Source of the DNA: Gymnothorax reevesii
Lineage: Eukaryota > Chordata > Actinopteri > Anguilliformes > Muraenidae
DNA length: 64,000 bases
Assembly: GCA_029721435.1 (NCBI GenBank)
Contig: CM056583.1
Span: forward strand, 70,550,120-70,614,119
Reading direction: 5' to 3'
Shown in pieces: positions 24,269 to 33,616 of the stretch. The first letter of the stretch is position 1. The number at the start of each line of letters is the position of its first letter. Below the pieces are notes generated by a model, which was given only the letters and a program-made list of their open reading frames with translations, was not told the origin of the DNA and did no database searches. Made by a program: the position numbers and the translations under genes.

Positions 24269-25783
24269 ATATACTCAGCAACAAAAGTTTCTGTGACACC
24301 AATATTGTTAATTATTTTTCATAACGCAATTATGAAATTGTCATACATGGTGATATCAGACTGAAACAGTACACGTAAACACAACATTGAAATGGAAATC
24401 ATGAAAATGCGAGAAAATGACTTTGCACGTGAAAATGTGCGTAAATCATGCTTGTGGATGGCAATAAAAGAGGAGAATTTTTGGAATGTTCACATTGTGC
24501 CTGATGAACGACGGAAGCATCACTTATCGAAAACACAGCCATTTCGGATCAGGAACTCTACCCTCTAAATGCCAAGACTGTCTGAAAATGATCGGTGGAG
24601 GGCCATTGGGATGATTGAATCCGGAACCTCGCAGAGGGAAGTTGCTCATCGCCTGAATGTCCACCGAAACACCATTTGAAACTTATGGCAGCGTTATCAG
24701 CAGACAAGACATGTCAGAGACCGTCCTCGCAGCGGCCGTCCACGAGAAACCACTCCCAGACAGGACAACTGGATTCGAACAACCCATCTCCGAAATCGAT
24801 TCCAACCTGCAACCATAACTGCAAGAACGATACCTGGTTTGAGGCGACTGTCTGCACAGACAATCCGTCGCCGTCTCCGTCATTTTGGCATTGTCCCACG
24901 TCGGCCAGCAAGACGTCCAATACTCACAGCACAACACCGACGACTGCGTCTACAGTGGGCACAACAACGTCGACGGTGGATCCAACATCAGTGGGATCTT
25001 GTACTCTTCACTGATGAATCAAGATTCATGCTTAACCGATGTGATGGTCGCTTACGTGTATACCGTCGATGTGGAGAACGTTATGCCAACAACTGTGTTC
25101 AGGAATTTGATCGTTTTGGAGGTGGTAGTGTCATGATTTGGGGAGGGATCACGGCTAGAAACAGAACAGATTTGCTTGTTATTGATGGAAATCTGACAGG
25201 TCAAAGATATCGCGATGAAGTGCTACGGCCATTGGTGGTACCGTTTTTGATGCAACATGGTCCCGGAATAACGCTGCAACATGATAACGCCAGACCACAC
25301 GTTGCAAGGATTGTACAGCAGTATCTGATGCAACAACATGTTAATGTCCTGCCATGGCCAGCCAGATCCCCAGACATGTCCCCAATCGAGCGTCTTTGGG
25401 ACGAGATGGATCGACGTTTGCGGCGGTTGGATAACCGCCAGCTACACTCCAGGAATTGCGACAACGTCTACGTCAGATTTGGAATGAAATCCCACAGCAA
25501 TTTCTAGCACATCTGATTCTGTCCATGCGCCGGAGATGCGTTGCTTGCATCATGGCACGAGGAAGTCACACCCGGTATTGAAGTGTGAAGATCACAATTG
25601 GTTAGACGTCAGACAAGTGCTTCATGACGCATGAAAATGACATTTTTCGTTTTGAGTGACGTTGGCACTGAAAAGTCAGTGTTTCTCCTGTTAAATAAAC
25701 ATATTGATTGCATTGAGATCTTTGCGTGTCATTTATAACATACACATAAATGGTGTCACAGAAACTTTTGTTGCTGAGTATAT
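24269..25783 (+). mobile_element. Complete Tc1-like transposon (family B), 33-bp perfect inverted ends
   Basis: The left end ATATACTCAGCAACAAAAGT at 24269 and its exact complement ending at 25783 match over at least 33 bp, continuing through TTCTGTGACACCA. The flanking sequence fits a TA target. The element is about 1.5 kb, normal for Tc1, and contains one transposase gene in the sense direction, broken by one stop and one frameshift. Perfect termini and a nearly open gene make it the youngest Tc1 copy in the window. It lies inside the 23094-25962 insertion, so it arrived after that insertion. Confidence 0.95.
24569..25581 (+). pseudogene. Tc1-like transposase (family B), one nonsense and one frameshift
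   Basis: The gene starts at ATG 24569 (MPRLSENDRWRAIG) and has the family's usual length of about 337 codons. Codon 37 is TGA (24677-24679), inside the first helix-turn-helix. The frame then stays open through the arginine-rich linker and second DNA-binding helix (LSAQTIRRRLRHFGI) to the DD34E core: first Asp in LFTDESRF (25013), second Asp in QHDNARPH (25283), and Glu in SPIERLWDE (25388), with 34 residues between the second Asp and the Glu. A one-step frameshift near 25445-25452 moves the last ~43 codons to another frame, ending at TGA 25579 after ARGSHTRY. All three catalytic residues are kept. The enzyme cuts and pastes the element at TA sites in the nucleus. As read here it is inactive. 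Confidence 0.93.
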
Positions 25784-25962
25784 ATTCTAACCAAACTTTT
25801 TCAGGTCATACAAACACACTGACAAAATAACAAAGGACCATGCGGAGTAGACAACACAGAAGTGACCAGCCTATCTCACCTTTATACGTAACTTCTTATT
25901 ACGTGCAAAGAGGGCGGTTCCCAAAGAGTCAATGGAAATTTGCATAGTGCTCCTATGCTACA
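25784..25962. other. Right flank of the 23094-25962 insertion
   Basis: About 180 bp of the host insertion continue after the Tc1 end, with no coding frame. TACGTAACTTCTTATTACGT near 25885 contains two ACGT sites. Confidence 0.6.
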
Positions 25963-26015
25963 CTTAGGATTACTGTCCTGTTGGAGGGTCCGATGATGCC
26001 CAAGCGTCAGCTTCT

Positions 26016-26279
26016 CTATAGACGGCATGACATTTTCTTGGATATCCTGGTGACTGAATCCATCTTGCCCTCCACATTTTGCAGGTTTCCAGTTCCAGAG
26101 GAAGCCAGGCAGCCGCAGAGCATCAAAAAGCCTCCACAATTCTTCATTTTAGGCAGGGTGAACTTTTTAGCATATGCTTCTTTATTCCTTCTGCAGACAT
26201 ACCACTGATTCATAAGCCCAAAATATTCCAGTTTTGTTTCATCACTCCACAGAACAGTATCTAAAAACGTCTGTGGCAA
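26016..26279 (-). pseudogene. Tc1-like transposase, catalytic fragment (family D)
   Basis: The 87-codon reverse frame contains TVLWSDETKLEYFG, the segment around the first catalytic Asp of Tc1 transposases. RRNKEAYAKKFTLP and GGFLMLCGCLASSGTG follow, the usual Tc1 order (family version: GGSVMVWGC). The frame then runs into LQNVEGKMDS and breaks. The second Asp and the Glu would be encoded in the part at 22830-23093, across the inserted DNA, where only wording and no open frame survives. Confidence 0.85.
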
Positions 26280-26322
26280 GTTAATATGATTTTCAGCTTA
26301 TATTGTAACTTATGCTTTTGGA

Positions 26323-26526
26323 TCAGTTGTGGTGTATGTCTTGGAGACCTTCAAAGTTTAGTATGCGTCCTACTATGCAAACTGAATCGTCAGTGCCTCC
26401 TGCCTCCAAGTCCTGCTGTGGGTTTCCTGCAGTCCCTCCAGGGTTTTTGACCACCCGTCTCCTCAGGAATCTCGTGACAGCCATTGATAGTTTCCTCTTT
26501 CTGCCACATCCTGGTACTGAAGCCAC
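26323..26526 (-). pseudogene. Tc1-like transposase, linker/second helix fragment (family D)
   Basis: The reverse frame reads GCGRKRKLSMAVTRFLRRRV, then VKNPGGTAGNPQQDLEAGG and RILNFEGLQ. This matches the Tc1 stretch between the two DNA-binding helices: a GR-K-R basic linker, then the K-NP...T...QQ-L-A-G second helix motif. It precedes the catalytic fragment in gene order, as expected. The first helix-turn-helix is missing, replaced by the adjoining SINE. Confidence 0.8.
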
Positions 26527-26757
26527 TCTTCCTTTTTTTTTTTTGATTATTTTATGGGATTTTTTTTTCCCTTTATTTGACAGTTATACAGTGTAGAGAG
26601 ACAGAAAAGTTGGGGAGAATAATGGGGGAAGACATGCAGCAAATGACCTGAGCTGGAATCGACCCCAGGTTGCTGCGGGAAGGACACAGCTTTTTTGATC
26701 CCCACGCTTAGACTGATGAGCTGGACAATACTCTTGACAGCCATATGTCTAATATGC
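26527..26757 (-). mobile_element. tRNA-derived SINE (second type), reverse orientation
   Basis: Read on the reverse strand it has a tRNA-like head with box B-like GGGTCGATTCCAGC (about 26650-26663) and a weaker box A near AGCTCATCAG. A body with TTTGCTGCATGTCTTCCCCC and CAACTTTTCTGTCTCTCTAC follows, then an A-rich tail seen as the T run at 26530-26542. The body matches, from memory, a SINE-like repeat common in percomorph fish. The tail abuts the broken Tc1 copy exactly, so the SINE probably marks the break. Confidence 0.8.
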
Positions 26758-27492
26758 AATCAAATGTCCATTTAACTGGAAATGAGTTTTATATTAATTC
26801 TATATTATTCTATATTAATGTGAGGAAATCTTGGCTCTTCCTATTTACAGAATTGTTTTAATTAAAACACATTGGAGGGATTTTGCATATGAACTGTCTG
26901 TTTATGGTCGTGCAAGCAGCATCTCAATCGGATTTAAGTCAGAACTTTGACTAAGTCACTCCAAAACCGTCGTTCTCTCCGAGCCATTCAGAGTTGGTCT
27001 TGCTTCTGTGCTTCAAATTAGTGTCCTGCTAAATAACCCAGCTAGGCTTGAGCTTTAGGTCACAAACTGATGCTTGGACATTCTCTCGCAGGATTTTCAA
27101 TGCAGAGAGCAGAATTCTTGTTTCCATTAATTATGGCATGTCCCCCAGATCCTGGAGCTGGAAAGCAGTCCCAGACCATCACATTACCACCACTGAGTTT
27201 GACTGTTGAAATGATGTTCTATTTGTAGAATGCTGTGTTAACTTTACAGCAGATACGATGGGACTAATGTCTTCTGAAAAGTTCCACTTTTGACTCATCA
27301 ATCCACACAATATAGTACTTGGGGTTTATCAAGATGTATTTGGTTTGCTAAATGTCAAACAAGCCTTTGCGTTCTTTTTGGTCCGCAATGGTTTACAATA
27401 TGCTGCTCTCCCTTTGATGCCAGTTTTATCTAATCCCTTCCTTACTCTGGATGCATGAACACTTACCTTGACTGAGACAGGTGGACCCTGCA

Positions 27493-27868
27493 TGTTACCA
27501 GTCAGCATCTACTGGCTGTAACATAAAAGGGAGACAAACACAATAGGATAAAATATCACAAAATAGGGGTAAATTCATAAACAAGGCACAAGAGCTCGAG
27601 TAAACAAAGTCCCTCAATGTAAGGCAGGACAGGGCTGAGTGGACAGGAAGTTCTAAGCGGCCTAGAATGCCAAATGCTCACTTGTTGCTGTGTGCGCCCA
27701 CACGAAAGCATACCCAGAGTCCTTTTACAGGAACGGCGCAGGCCCAGGACAGATGTGGCTCTCCTGTAAATTAAGAACAAAGAATATAGAATGCGAGGCA
27801 ACCAGCAGAGGTCACCGAAAGCGTGAGATCAATTGAAGCAAAGAGCACCCAGGCTGGTGGACATAAAG
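27493..27868. mobile_element. 376-bp insertion in the family C Tc1 copy, 5-bp direct repeats
   Basis: Family C wording breaks after CTGCA at 27488-27492 and resumes with CTGCA at 27869-27873 (CTGCAGGTCTTTAAATG). The insert opens TGTTACCAGTCAGCATC and soon holds the inverse CTGGCTGTAACA. It has no coding capacity; an 81-codon reverse frame (27556-27801) has no motif. A 5-bp duplication with a TGTTA start suggests a retrovirus-like LTR or fragment, but the right end does not finish in CA. Confidence 0.55.
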
Positions 27869-27922
27869 CTGCAGGTCTTTAAATGTTGACATGGATTCCC
27901 TTTCGACCTCTGATATCAGTCG

Positions 27923-28135
27923 TCAATGCACTCTAAGAGGAACTTGGTGGGCCAGCCACTCCGGAGAAGTTTGACCACTGTTCCAAGTTTTCTCCATTTG
28001 TAGATAATAACTCTCAGCATGGGTTTGCCGGAGTCCCAGAGCCTGAGAAATGGCTTTGTAATCCATTCCAGACTGAGAGATGTAAATGACTTTGTTTTTC
28101 ATCCGTTTTCTGATTTCTTTAGATTGTGCTATCAT
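27923..28135 (-). pseudogene. Tc1-like transposase, N-terminal helix-turn-helix fragment (family C)
   Basis: The 70-codon reverse frame begins MIAQSKEIRKRMKNKVIYIS, followed by QSGMDYKAISQALGL and MEKTWNSGQTSPEW. This corresponds to the start of a fish Tc1 transposase (SKEI...K-I---Q-G--YK-ISKALGL, then the T-V/W-KW-K linker). The start codon probably equals the family's native start. The frame is lost after codon 70 near the insertion at 27868. Confidence 0.85.
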
Positions 28136-28430
28136 CTGCTGCCATTTGCTAACTTTGCATACTTACTTACTTGTCAGGCAGGTCGTATTTTAGTGATGTT
28201 TATATTCAACAGGGCTGGCAGTAATCATGTGTGTCCAATGAAATTAAACTTGGTTATCAGTTGCATCTGTTTCAATCGTTAATTCATTGACTACAAATAG
28301 CAAAAATGAAATTGATATTTGGGAGCTGCATCCAATACAAAAAGTTTGAAAATCTGAAACATTTAACCGTGACAAAAACAGCGGAAACTGGGAAGGCGGA
28401 AATACTTTTTTTACAGCACTGTAACTATGC

Positions 28431-31400
28431 TCATGATCAATCAGTACATCAGCAAATAGTTTCACTGTGTTCAGAGCAGGCGTGGTGCCAGAGCATCTAA
28501 TTTAGATTTAGAAGTGAGCATAATCAAAATGTCTTTGAAACCAATTCTTGTCTTTTTTCCCCCCATCATGTCAATGTGTACTTTGGGCCAATTGTCCAGT
28601 CTTGTTTTAAACCCAGTTATGTTTTATTGCACAATCCCGGACGTCCAGTTGTTCCTATGCTTTGCCATTACTTTTCACCTCAAGGCAGCATTACAGATTG
28701 CACCATACACTTTTTCCACACAAACCTGTTCTCTGTTAGCAAAAATGATTTATGTCTTTAACCGAGAGAGAGGGAGAGAGAGAGACAGAGAGAGAGAGAG
28801 GGAGACACTTTGAATGACATTAGCCATCACACCACAAACTGTGGCTCTGCACATTTTTTGTGTGTACTTCTGCAATACCTGTCTGTAATCTGCTGTACTA
28901 TATTCAGTGTTCCTATTGGATGCGATTTTAGATTTAGTCATATTGTAAGACTTTAGATAAAAATGCTTATTAGTTTTAGCAACATTTTAGTCATTTTTAT
29001 CCTTTGTAGTTTTAGTGTAGTTTCAGTCAACAAAAACTCAGATTTTTTTTCAGTATGGTTTTAGTCACCAAAAAGTTGGTAAATTTTAATAAACATTTTT
29101 GCGAACTGGTATTCACATTTGATAGTCCATCTTATGGCTACAAAAGTTATTTCACGAGGCTTTCACTGACTGTAATAACTTCAGGCCATTGAATGTTTAC
29201 TTTGACTACAAAGTTCAATTTAGATTAATAACATTTTCGTAAGTTAATTGTGTCAGAATAAGCCATGAGAACCATCTTCTTTATGCCACCTACTTTTTGT
29301 AGTTTACCTGCAGACATCACTGTCATTAAATCAATATAGATGTATTACGCATTAATTTTTGCCAATTAGTTCCCATATTTTTTTGCCAAGCAGCATCAGA
29401 AAGTTAATTTAGAAAATTTCTCCAAGGGGCAAGGTCAAATTTGGCCTTTAACTCACCTTTAACATCTGATATTTGCTTTTAATTGTAAAAGTAACACCAG
29501 AAATTTGTTCTACATCTTCAAAAGTAATAAAATACTTATATTTCACATTATTTCATGCCCATTACTTCTAAAGTAAATTTTCACCGATCACGTATGGTGA
29601 CCAGATTGGATTTATGCAAATTATGAAAGTTGCTCAAGGTCGTCTTTTGGACAACCAAGCTAAGTGTCTTAGAACCTCATAGGAGTATGAGCCAGAAAAA
29701 AAAAGCTTCATAGGAAAGAACATTCCTAGGTTGCAAACATTTCAAATGGACTATAAGCCTGCGAGCTAACTTTGAATACTGTAAGTCAGTTCTGTTACAT
29801 ATACTGTAGAAGTTTTGCTGGACCACATTGCAAAGATAACATTAATTTTCAAAGCTGTCAAATTTTCAAGCCAGCCAGTGCTTTCACATGACATCACATT
29901 GACAAGGAGCAGAGCACCATATAATGCAATATAATGTTTAACATTTGATAACAGTGAGTGCAGTGAGTGTTAGCTGGCAAGTCTGAATTGTTAATATTTA
30001 TCTGGTAAAAAACGATACAAAATTTCATTCAAAAGCACTGTTGTCACCACGGTAGTAAGAAAACCAGCTCAGCAGATAAGTGAACACAGGATGCAAAGAT
30101 AACATTTTTGTCCACCGGCAAAATGGCTAATGAATGTTCAAATTTTGCCAGCCACTCAAGAGATTACCATTGTTTTTTTGGATGGTATATGAAGCAAATC
30201 TACCAACCGCAAGCATATTTCACCAGCATTCAGATGGTGGCTGGCGCTAATTTCAGTCCCCGTGAGAAAAGTTTAAATGTGTAACATCAACGTTTACCTC
30301 GGGTGACCATATTTTGGTTTTCAGAACTAAGGACATGCTAGTCGATACCAAAATGTTTCTCAGTCCTGATTGGCTTTTGTTTTAATTATTGTCCTGACTA
30401 TTAGATGTCACAGAAATATGGTTGTTAATAATAATAATATTCAAATTCTAGTTGTCTGGAATAGTCAAGATTTATTTTCTGTATCCATTTGACCATAGGG
30501 ACTTCAGACAATTATTCGTTCAGATTTGTTGACTGTTCTGTCTTGGTTATGCTCAAACACATATAAAGTAAAACATTAGTTCTAGAGGGGAAAAAATGAC
30601 TGAGGTCCAGACTTCGGCAACCTCATAGCTGGGTAGTGTTATGCATGTTTTCCTATAAAACATGACGATGCTTTTATTGTGGTTGGGCTAGCTAAAATAT
30701 AGTTACTAGAATGCCAAATTTCTCACCATTTACAGTTTTAATTTCGACTGTTATGCCTGGTGCTTCTTTACATTTTTCTTGGCTAGAAATTTGTCCATTG
30801 CCTTTCTATTCCTTTCATTTTCTCTTTGTACATTGGCCTGTCTTTTTCAAGCCCCCCCCCACCTGAGAAGAATTTTGACTGGTTAAGCTAGAGAGGCTGT
30901 ACTTCGCTTGGCAATAGTGACACACTTGTTCTTCGCATCAACTTTGCCAATTGTTTTGATTGCACCATTTTCACAACAATAACAGGGGTGGGGGTTGGGT
31001 GAGGGATCAGACTACAGGTGAAATGTGTTTTAATAATTACAATAAATGTCTTATCATGGAAAAAAATGTAAATTGTATTCTTAATGATATAAGACAGAAG
31101 CCTATGGTAAATCACTGTGGCCAACCTCTGCATGGCCCCACCCAAGGCCTTGGGCCAGGGTCATCTGTACAATTTGACCCTCTCTGATGGCAGGCCTGGT
31201 GCTTCGAGGTTGTTAAAATGTGAGGCACAGTTAAACAGTGTAAATAAACTTTTGCTCTGCATCTGTTCTATTTTCCATCAAGTATCTTCAATAAACACGG
31301 GTTATACTACATTTTATTTCTCCTTTTTATGCCATACTGATGATAGATGTATATTTTGTATTTGATAGTCTAGTCCATGTATTTTGAATTGAGGGCTGTT

Positions 31401-32284
31401 TATCGGATGGGAATCTGAGATGATTTTTTAATTGTGTATTCTAGCACATCACTGGCTGGGTTCCCACAAGCTTAGTTAATAGCTGCTAATTGCAACTGTC
31501 ACATGATTGTTGTGCTTTATTACTTTTCCGAAACTGAAGATGCAGAGCTAATCTCCAGTCCACATGATCTCACAAAAGCGTGATATGAAGTAAAAAGAGC
31601 CCAATGTCTGAGTGAAAACACCACCGTCTCCAACGGCGCCTCTGAACTGGCCAAGAATGCTGGTATGATCATTTTTTAGTTCGCAGTTGTCACAATTGAT
31701 GTATGTCTCAGCATGAACACTCAAGTGTGGATGCCAGGATATGTCATTTTTAGGAGCTGCAGTCTATTCTGAGAAGCATCAGATAAAATGGAAGTGGGTA
31801 GTATATGGGCATCAAATTTGAAAGCGCCTTACATCCCCCGAGCCTGCACTAATGACATCAAGTCTTGCATATTAGCAGAAATCCTTTCATTATGTAAGCA
31901 AATAAACACAGACCCCCTGCCTCAACTGTCAGTCAAACTGATGACACAAACTAAGGAAGGTCACAGGGCTGGAACTGGCTGTTAAAGCTCCTTCTTAATT
32001 TCTAAGAAAGACTGCACTCAAGATAATGCTGAAAGTTTAGCTTCATAATATGAACGGAAACATTCTGATCCAGTACATTATTTTTTGCCTTATGTTATGT
32101 TTTATTTTCTTGAAAATGAAATACCTTCCTTTATGTTATACATTCAATGAAAAATTATATGCATTATATCATATATACATTGAAACAATTTCACTTTGTG
32201 AACAAGTGCTACATATAGTAATCTGTGGTTCTGGGAGGGTTATATCAAGTGGCAATAGAAAACATGGGCATTTATATAACTAGG
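28431..32284. other. No gene recognised; microsatellite and low-complexity debris
   Basis: The stretch holds the GA microsatellite at 28763 and a region of repeated TTTTAGTC/TTAGTTTTAG words around 28925-29090. That wording resembles the decayed end of a known fish repeat type with TTTAGTC/GACTAAA ends. The remainder to 32.28 kb is non-coding by inspection. A C-run and a GGGGTGGGGG patch flank 30855 and 30986. Confidence 0.45.
28763..28806. repeat. (GA)n microsatellite
   Basis: The tract is an imperfect GAGA run with GG and CA interruptions. Frames crossing it give RERE/SLSL peptides that are not genes. Confidence 0.95.
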
Positions 32285-32950
32285 CTTATGCCGTCGGCGG
32301 CGACGGCTTGGGGTATATTCCCAAACGCCCCCAATCCTCCGATTCCCCAATCCTTGAATAGACCTTGAATAGACTTTCATTTGAACTAAATTTCAGGTCA
32401 ATCGGACAAAATGGTTCTGAAGATATGGCCAAAATGGTCATTTTCCATCACAATTCGCCACCTGGTAGCAAAATATTGAACCATACAGGTATGATGTCAT
32501 CATGTGACACATTGTGAGATCATGGCCTTCCAGTTGCACATAGTTTCATGTCAATTGGACAAATGGTTCCAAATATATGGCAAAAATGGTGAATTTTATG
32601 TGACAAAGCTCCACCTTGTGTCAAAATTTTGAACCAAACTGGTATATTGTCTTCGTTAGACACATCATCAGGTCATGACCTTTCATTTGCACTTGATTTG
32701 AGGTCAATCGGACAAATATTTCCAGAGATATGACAAAAACAGTGATTTTTCAATTTTTTGCCCCTGGTGGCCAATCTAGAAATTGTAAATTGTACAAAAT
32801 CAAATCAGTTCTTCCTCTTTATGATACTTATATGCAAAACATGAAATTTCTAATTGAAATATTACTGAAATTATCACGTTAACACGTAGGGCGGCGGCGG
32901 TCGGACCAAAAACATAATATCCCTGAAATGCCGTTCGGCGTTCGGGGATA
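32285..32950 (+). repeat. Modular element: GC-rich ends, three ~153-bp degenerate units, terminal hairpin
   Basis: The left edge is CGTCGGCGGCGACGGC (about 32292) and the right edge is GGGCGGCGGCGGTCGGACC (32889), followed by a TATCCC...GGGGATA palindrome at 32918-32950. Between them TCAATCGGACAAA-type words recur at about 32398, 32549 and 32702, giving three units of roughly 150 bp. Each unit also has GATATGGCAAAAATGG and a CACCTGGTRGC/CACCTTGTG block. It has no credible coding frame. The architecture parallels the 43277-44505 array. Confidence 0.75.
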
Positions 32951-33107
32951 TAATAATAGATGGAATCACAATTCATCAAATGCCATAATTGATTGGGGAA
33001 TAATTGCGTAAAATCCTGTGGATGAATTGGCTTGGGTTCAAAAGGGGGAATCCCCAGCAGAGGACAAGGGGGCAATCCCCCCTGCATGTACATATTATAA
33101 TAGCGTT

Positions 33108-33470
33108 GCTCACGTTATGCCGCAGATACGCGCCCGGCGGAGTCTAGCACTGATTGGCCAGACACAGTCACCTGCAAAACAGAGCCAAACAGTGTTTCTC
33201 CTGCTATGCTGCAGATACGCGCCCGGTGGAATCTAGCACTGATACACGCCCGGCGGAGTCTAGCACTGATTGGCCAGACACTGTCGCCTGCAAGACGGAG
33301 CCAAATAGTGTTGCTCCTGCTATGCTGCAGATACGTACCCGGTGGAATCTAACACTGATACGCACCCGGCGGAGTCTAGTACTGATTGGTTGGACACAGT
33401 CGCCTGTAAGACAGAGCTATATAGTGGCGCTCATGTTATGCTGCAGATACGCGCCCGGTGGAATCTAGGC
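33108..33470 (+). repeat. Tandem repeat, 116-bp units, CpG-rich
   Basis: GCAGATACG recurs at 33122, 33211, 33327 and 33443. The first interval is 89 bp because it lacks a 27-bp segment, and the next two are 116 bp. Each full unit holds CGCCCGGYGGARTCTAGCAC twice, then GATTGGCCAGACAC, GCCTGCAAGAC and CTGCTATGCTG. Forward frames of 72 and 104 codons only translate the repeat. Confidence 0.92.
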
Positions 33471-33494
33471 ACTTAGTGGCCGGAAACACAAACA

Positions 33495-33552
<58 letters not shown>
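33495..33552. repeat. (CA)n microsatellite
   Basis: A pure CA run of about 26 units is preceded by a short GCGCGCGC stretch, directly after the 116-bp tandem repeat. Confidence 0.97.
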
Positions 33553-33555
<3 letters not shown>

Positions 33556-33616
33556 GCCACTCGGCTACTATATTAAAGATAATGATACTATGTTGTAATA
33601 ATTATTTCTATTATTA

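Larger units (their letters stand above)
23094..25962. mobile_element. Insertion with TG...CA ends and CTTA target duplication, itself hosting a Tc1 element
   Basis: The host Tc1 sequence is interrupted between CTTA at 23090-23093 and CTTA at 25963-25966, and removing the insert restores continuous family D wording. The insert begins TGTGGCAGGAGG and ends CTCCTATGCTACA. The ends are imperfect inverted repeats (TGTGGCA-GGAG against TGTAGCATAGGAG). Excluding the 1.5-kb Tc1 inside leaves about 1.35 kb of non-coding DNA. It includes an imperfect palindrome near 23910-23943 and an A-tract near 24052. TG...CA with a 4-bp duplication fits an LTR-type integrase or a Ginger-like transposase. I see no paired LTRs, so the class is open. 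Confidence 0.72.
22608..26526 (-). mobile_element. Tc1-like transposon copy (family D), split by a 2.87-kb insertion
   Basis: The left terminus reads TACAGTTGCAATAAAAACTA followed by TTCAACCCC, a known type of fish Tc1 end. Reverse-strand transposase wording runs through 22830-23093 (CCCTTTTGCTGCTATGACCT, ACTTCTTCTGAAACCA). It is then cut by foreign DNA and resumes exactly at 25967 (GGATTACTGTCCTGTTGG, ATCTTGCCCTCCAC, CATCACTCCACAGAACAG). It ends at 26526, where a SINE tail begins. The missing right terminus may lie beyond the SINE or be lost. Multiple stops and frameshifts make it non-functional. Confidence 0.85.
26840..28430 (-). mobile_element. Tc1-like transposon copy (family C), interrupted and decayed
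   Basis: The element runs from near 26840 (ACAGAATTGTTTTAATTAAA) through ATCTCAATCGGATTTAAGTC, CTTTGACTAAGTCACTCCAA, TAGTGTCCTGCTAAATAACC and CCACTTTTGACTCATCAATC. It then continues into the helix-turn-helix region at 27923-28135 and the right terminus TTTTTTTACAGCACTGTAAC ending near 28430. The order and length (about 1.6 kb minus the 376-bp insert) match a nearly full-length copy. The left terminal repeat is not recognisable. Frames are broken throughout. Confidence 0.85.

Noticed and set aside
23094..25962. Complete LTR retrotransposon
   Set aside because: The TG...CA ends fit, but no second LTR, primer-binding site or pol sequence could be seen, and the only protein inside belongs to a Tc1 element.
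28750..28941. Arg/Glu or Ser/Leu-rich frames
   Set aside because: They are a translation of the (GA)n microsatellite.
33018..33468. Two forward frames of 72 and 104 codons
   Set aside because: They follow the 116-bp tandem repeat; the peptide repeats with the DNA unit.
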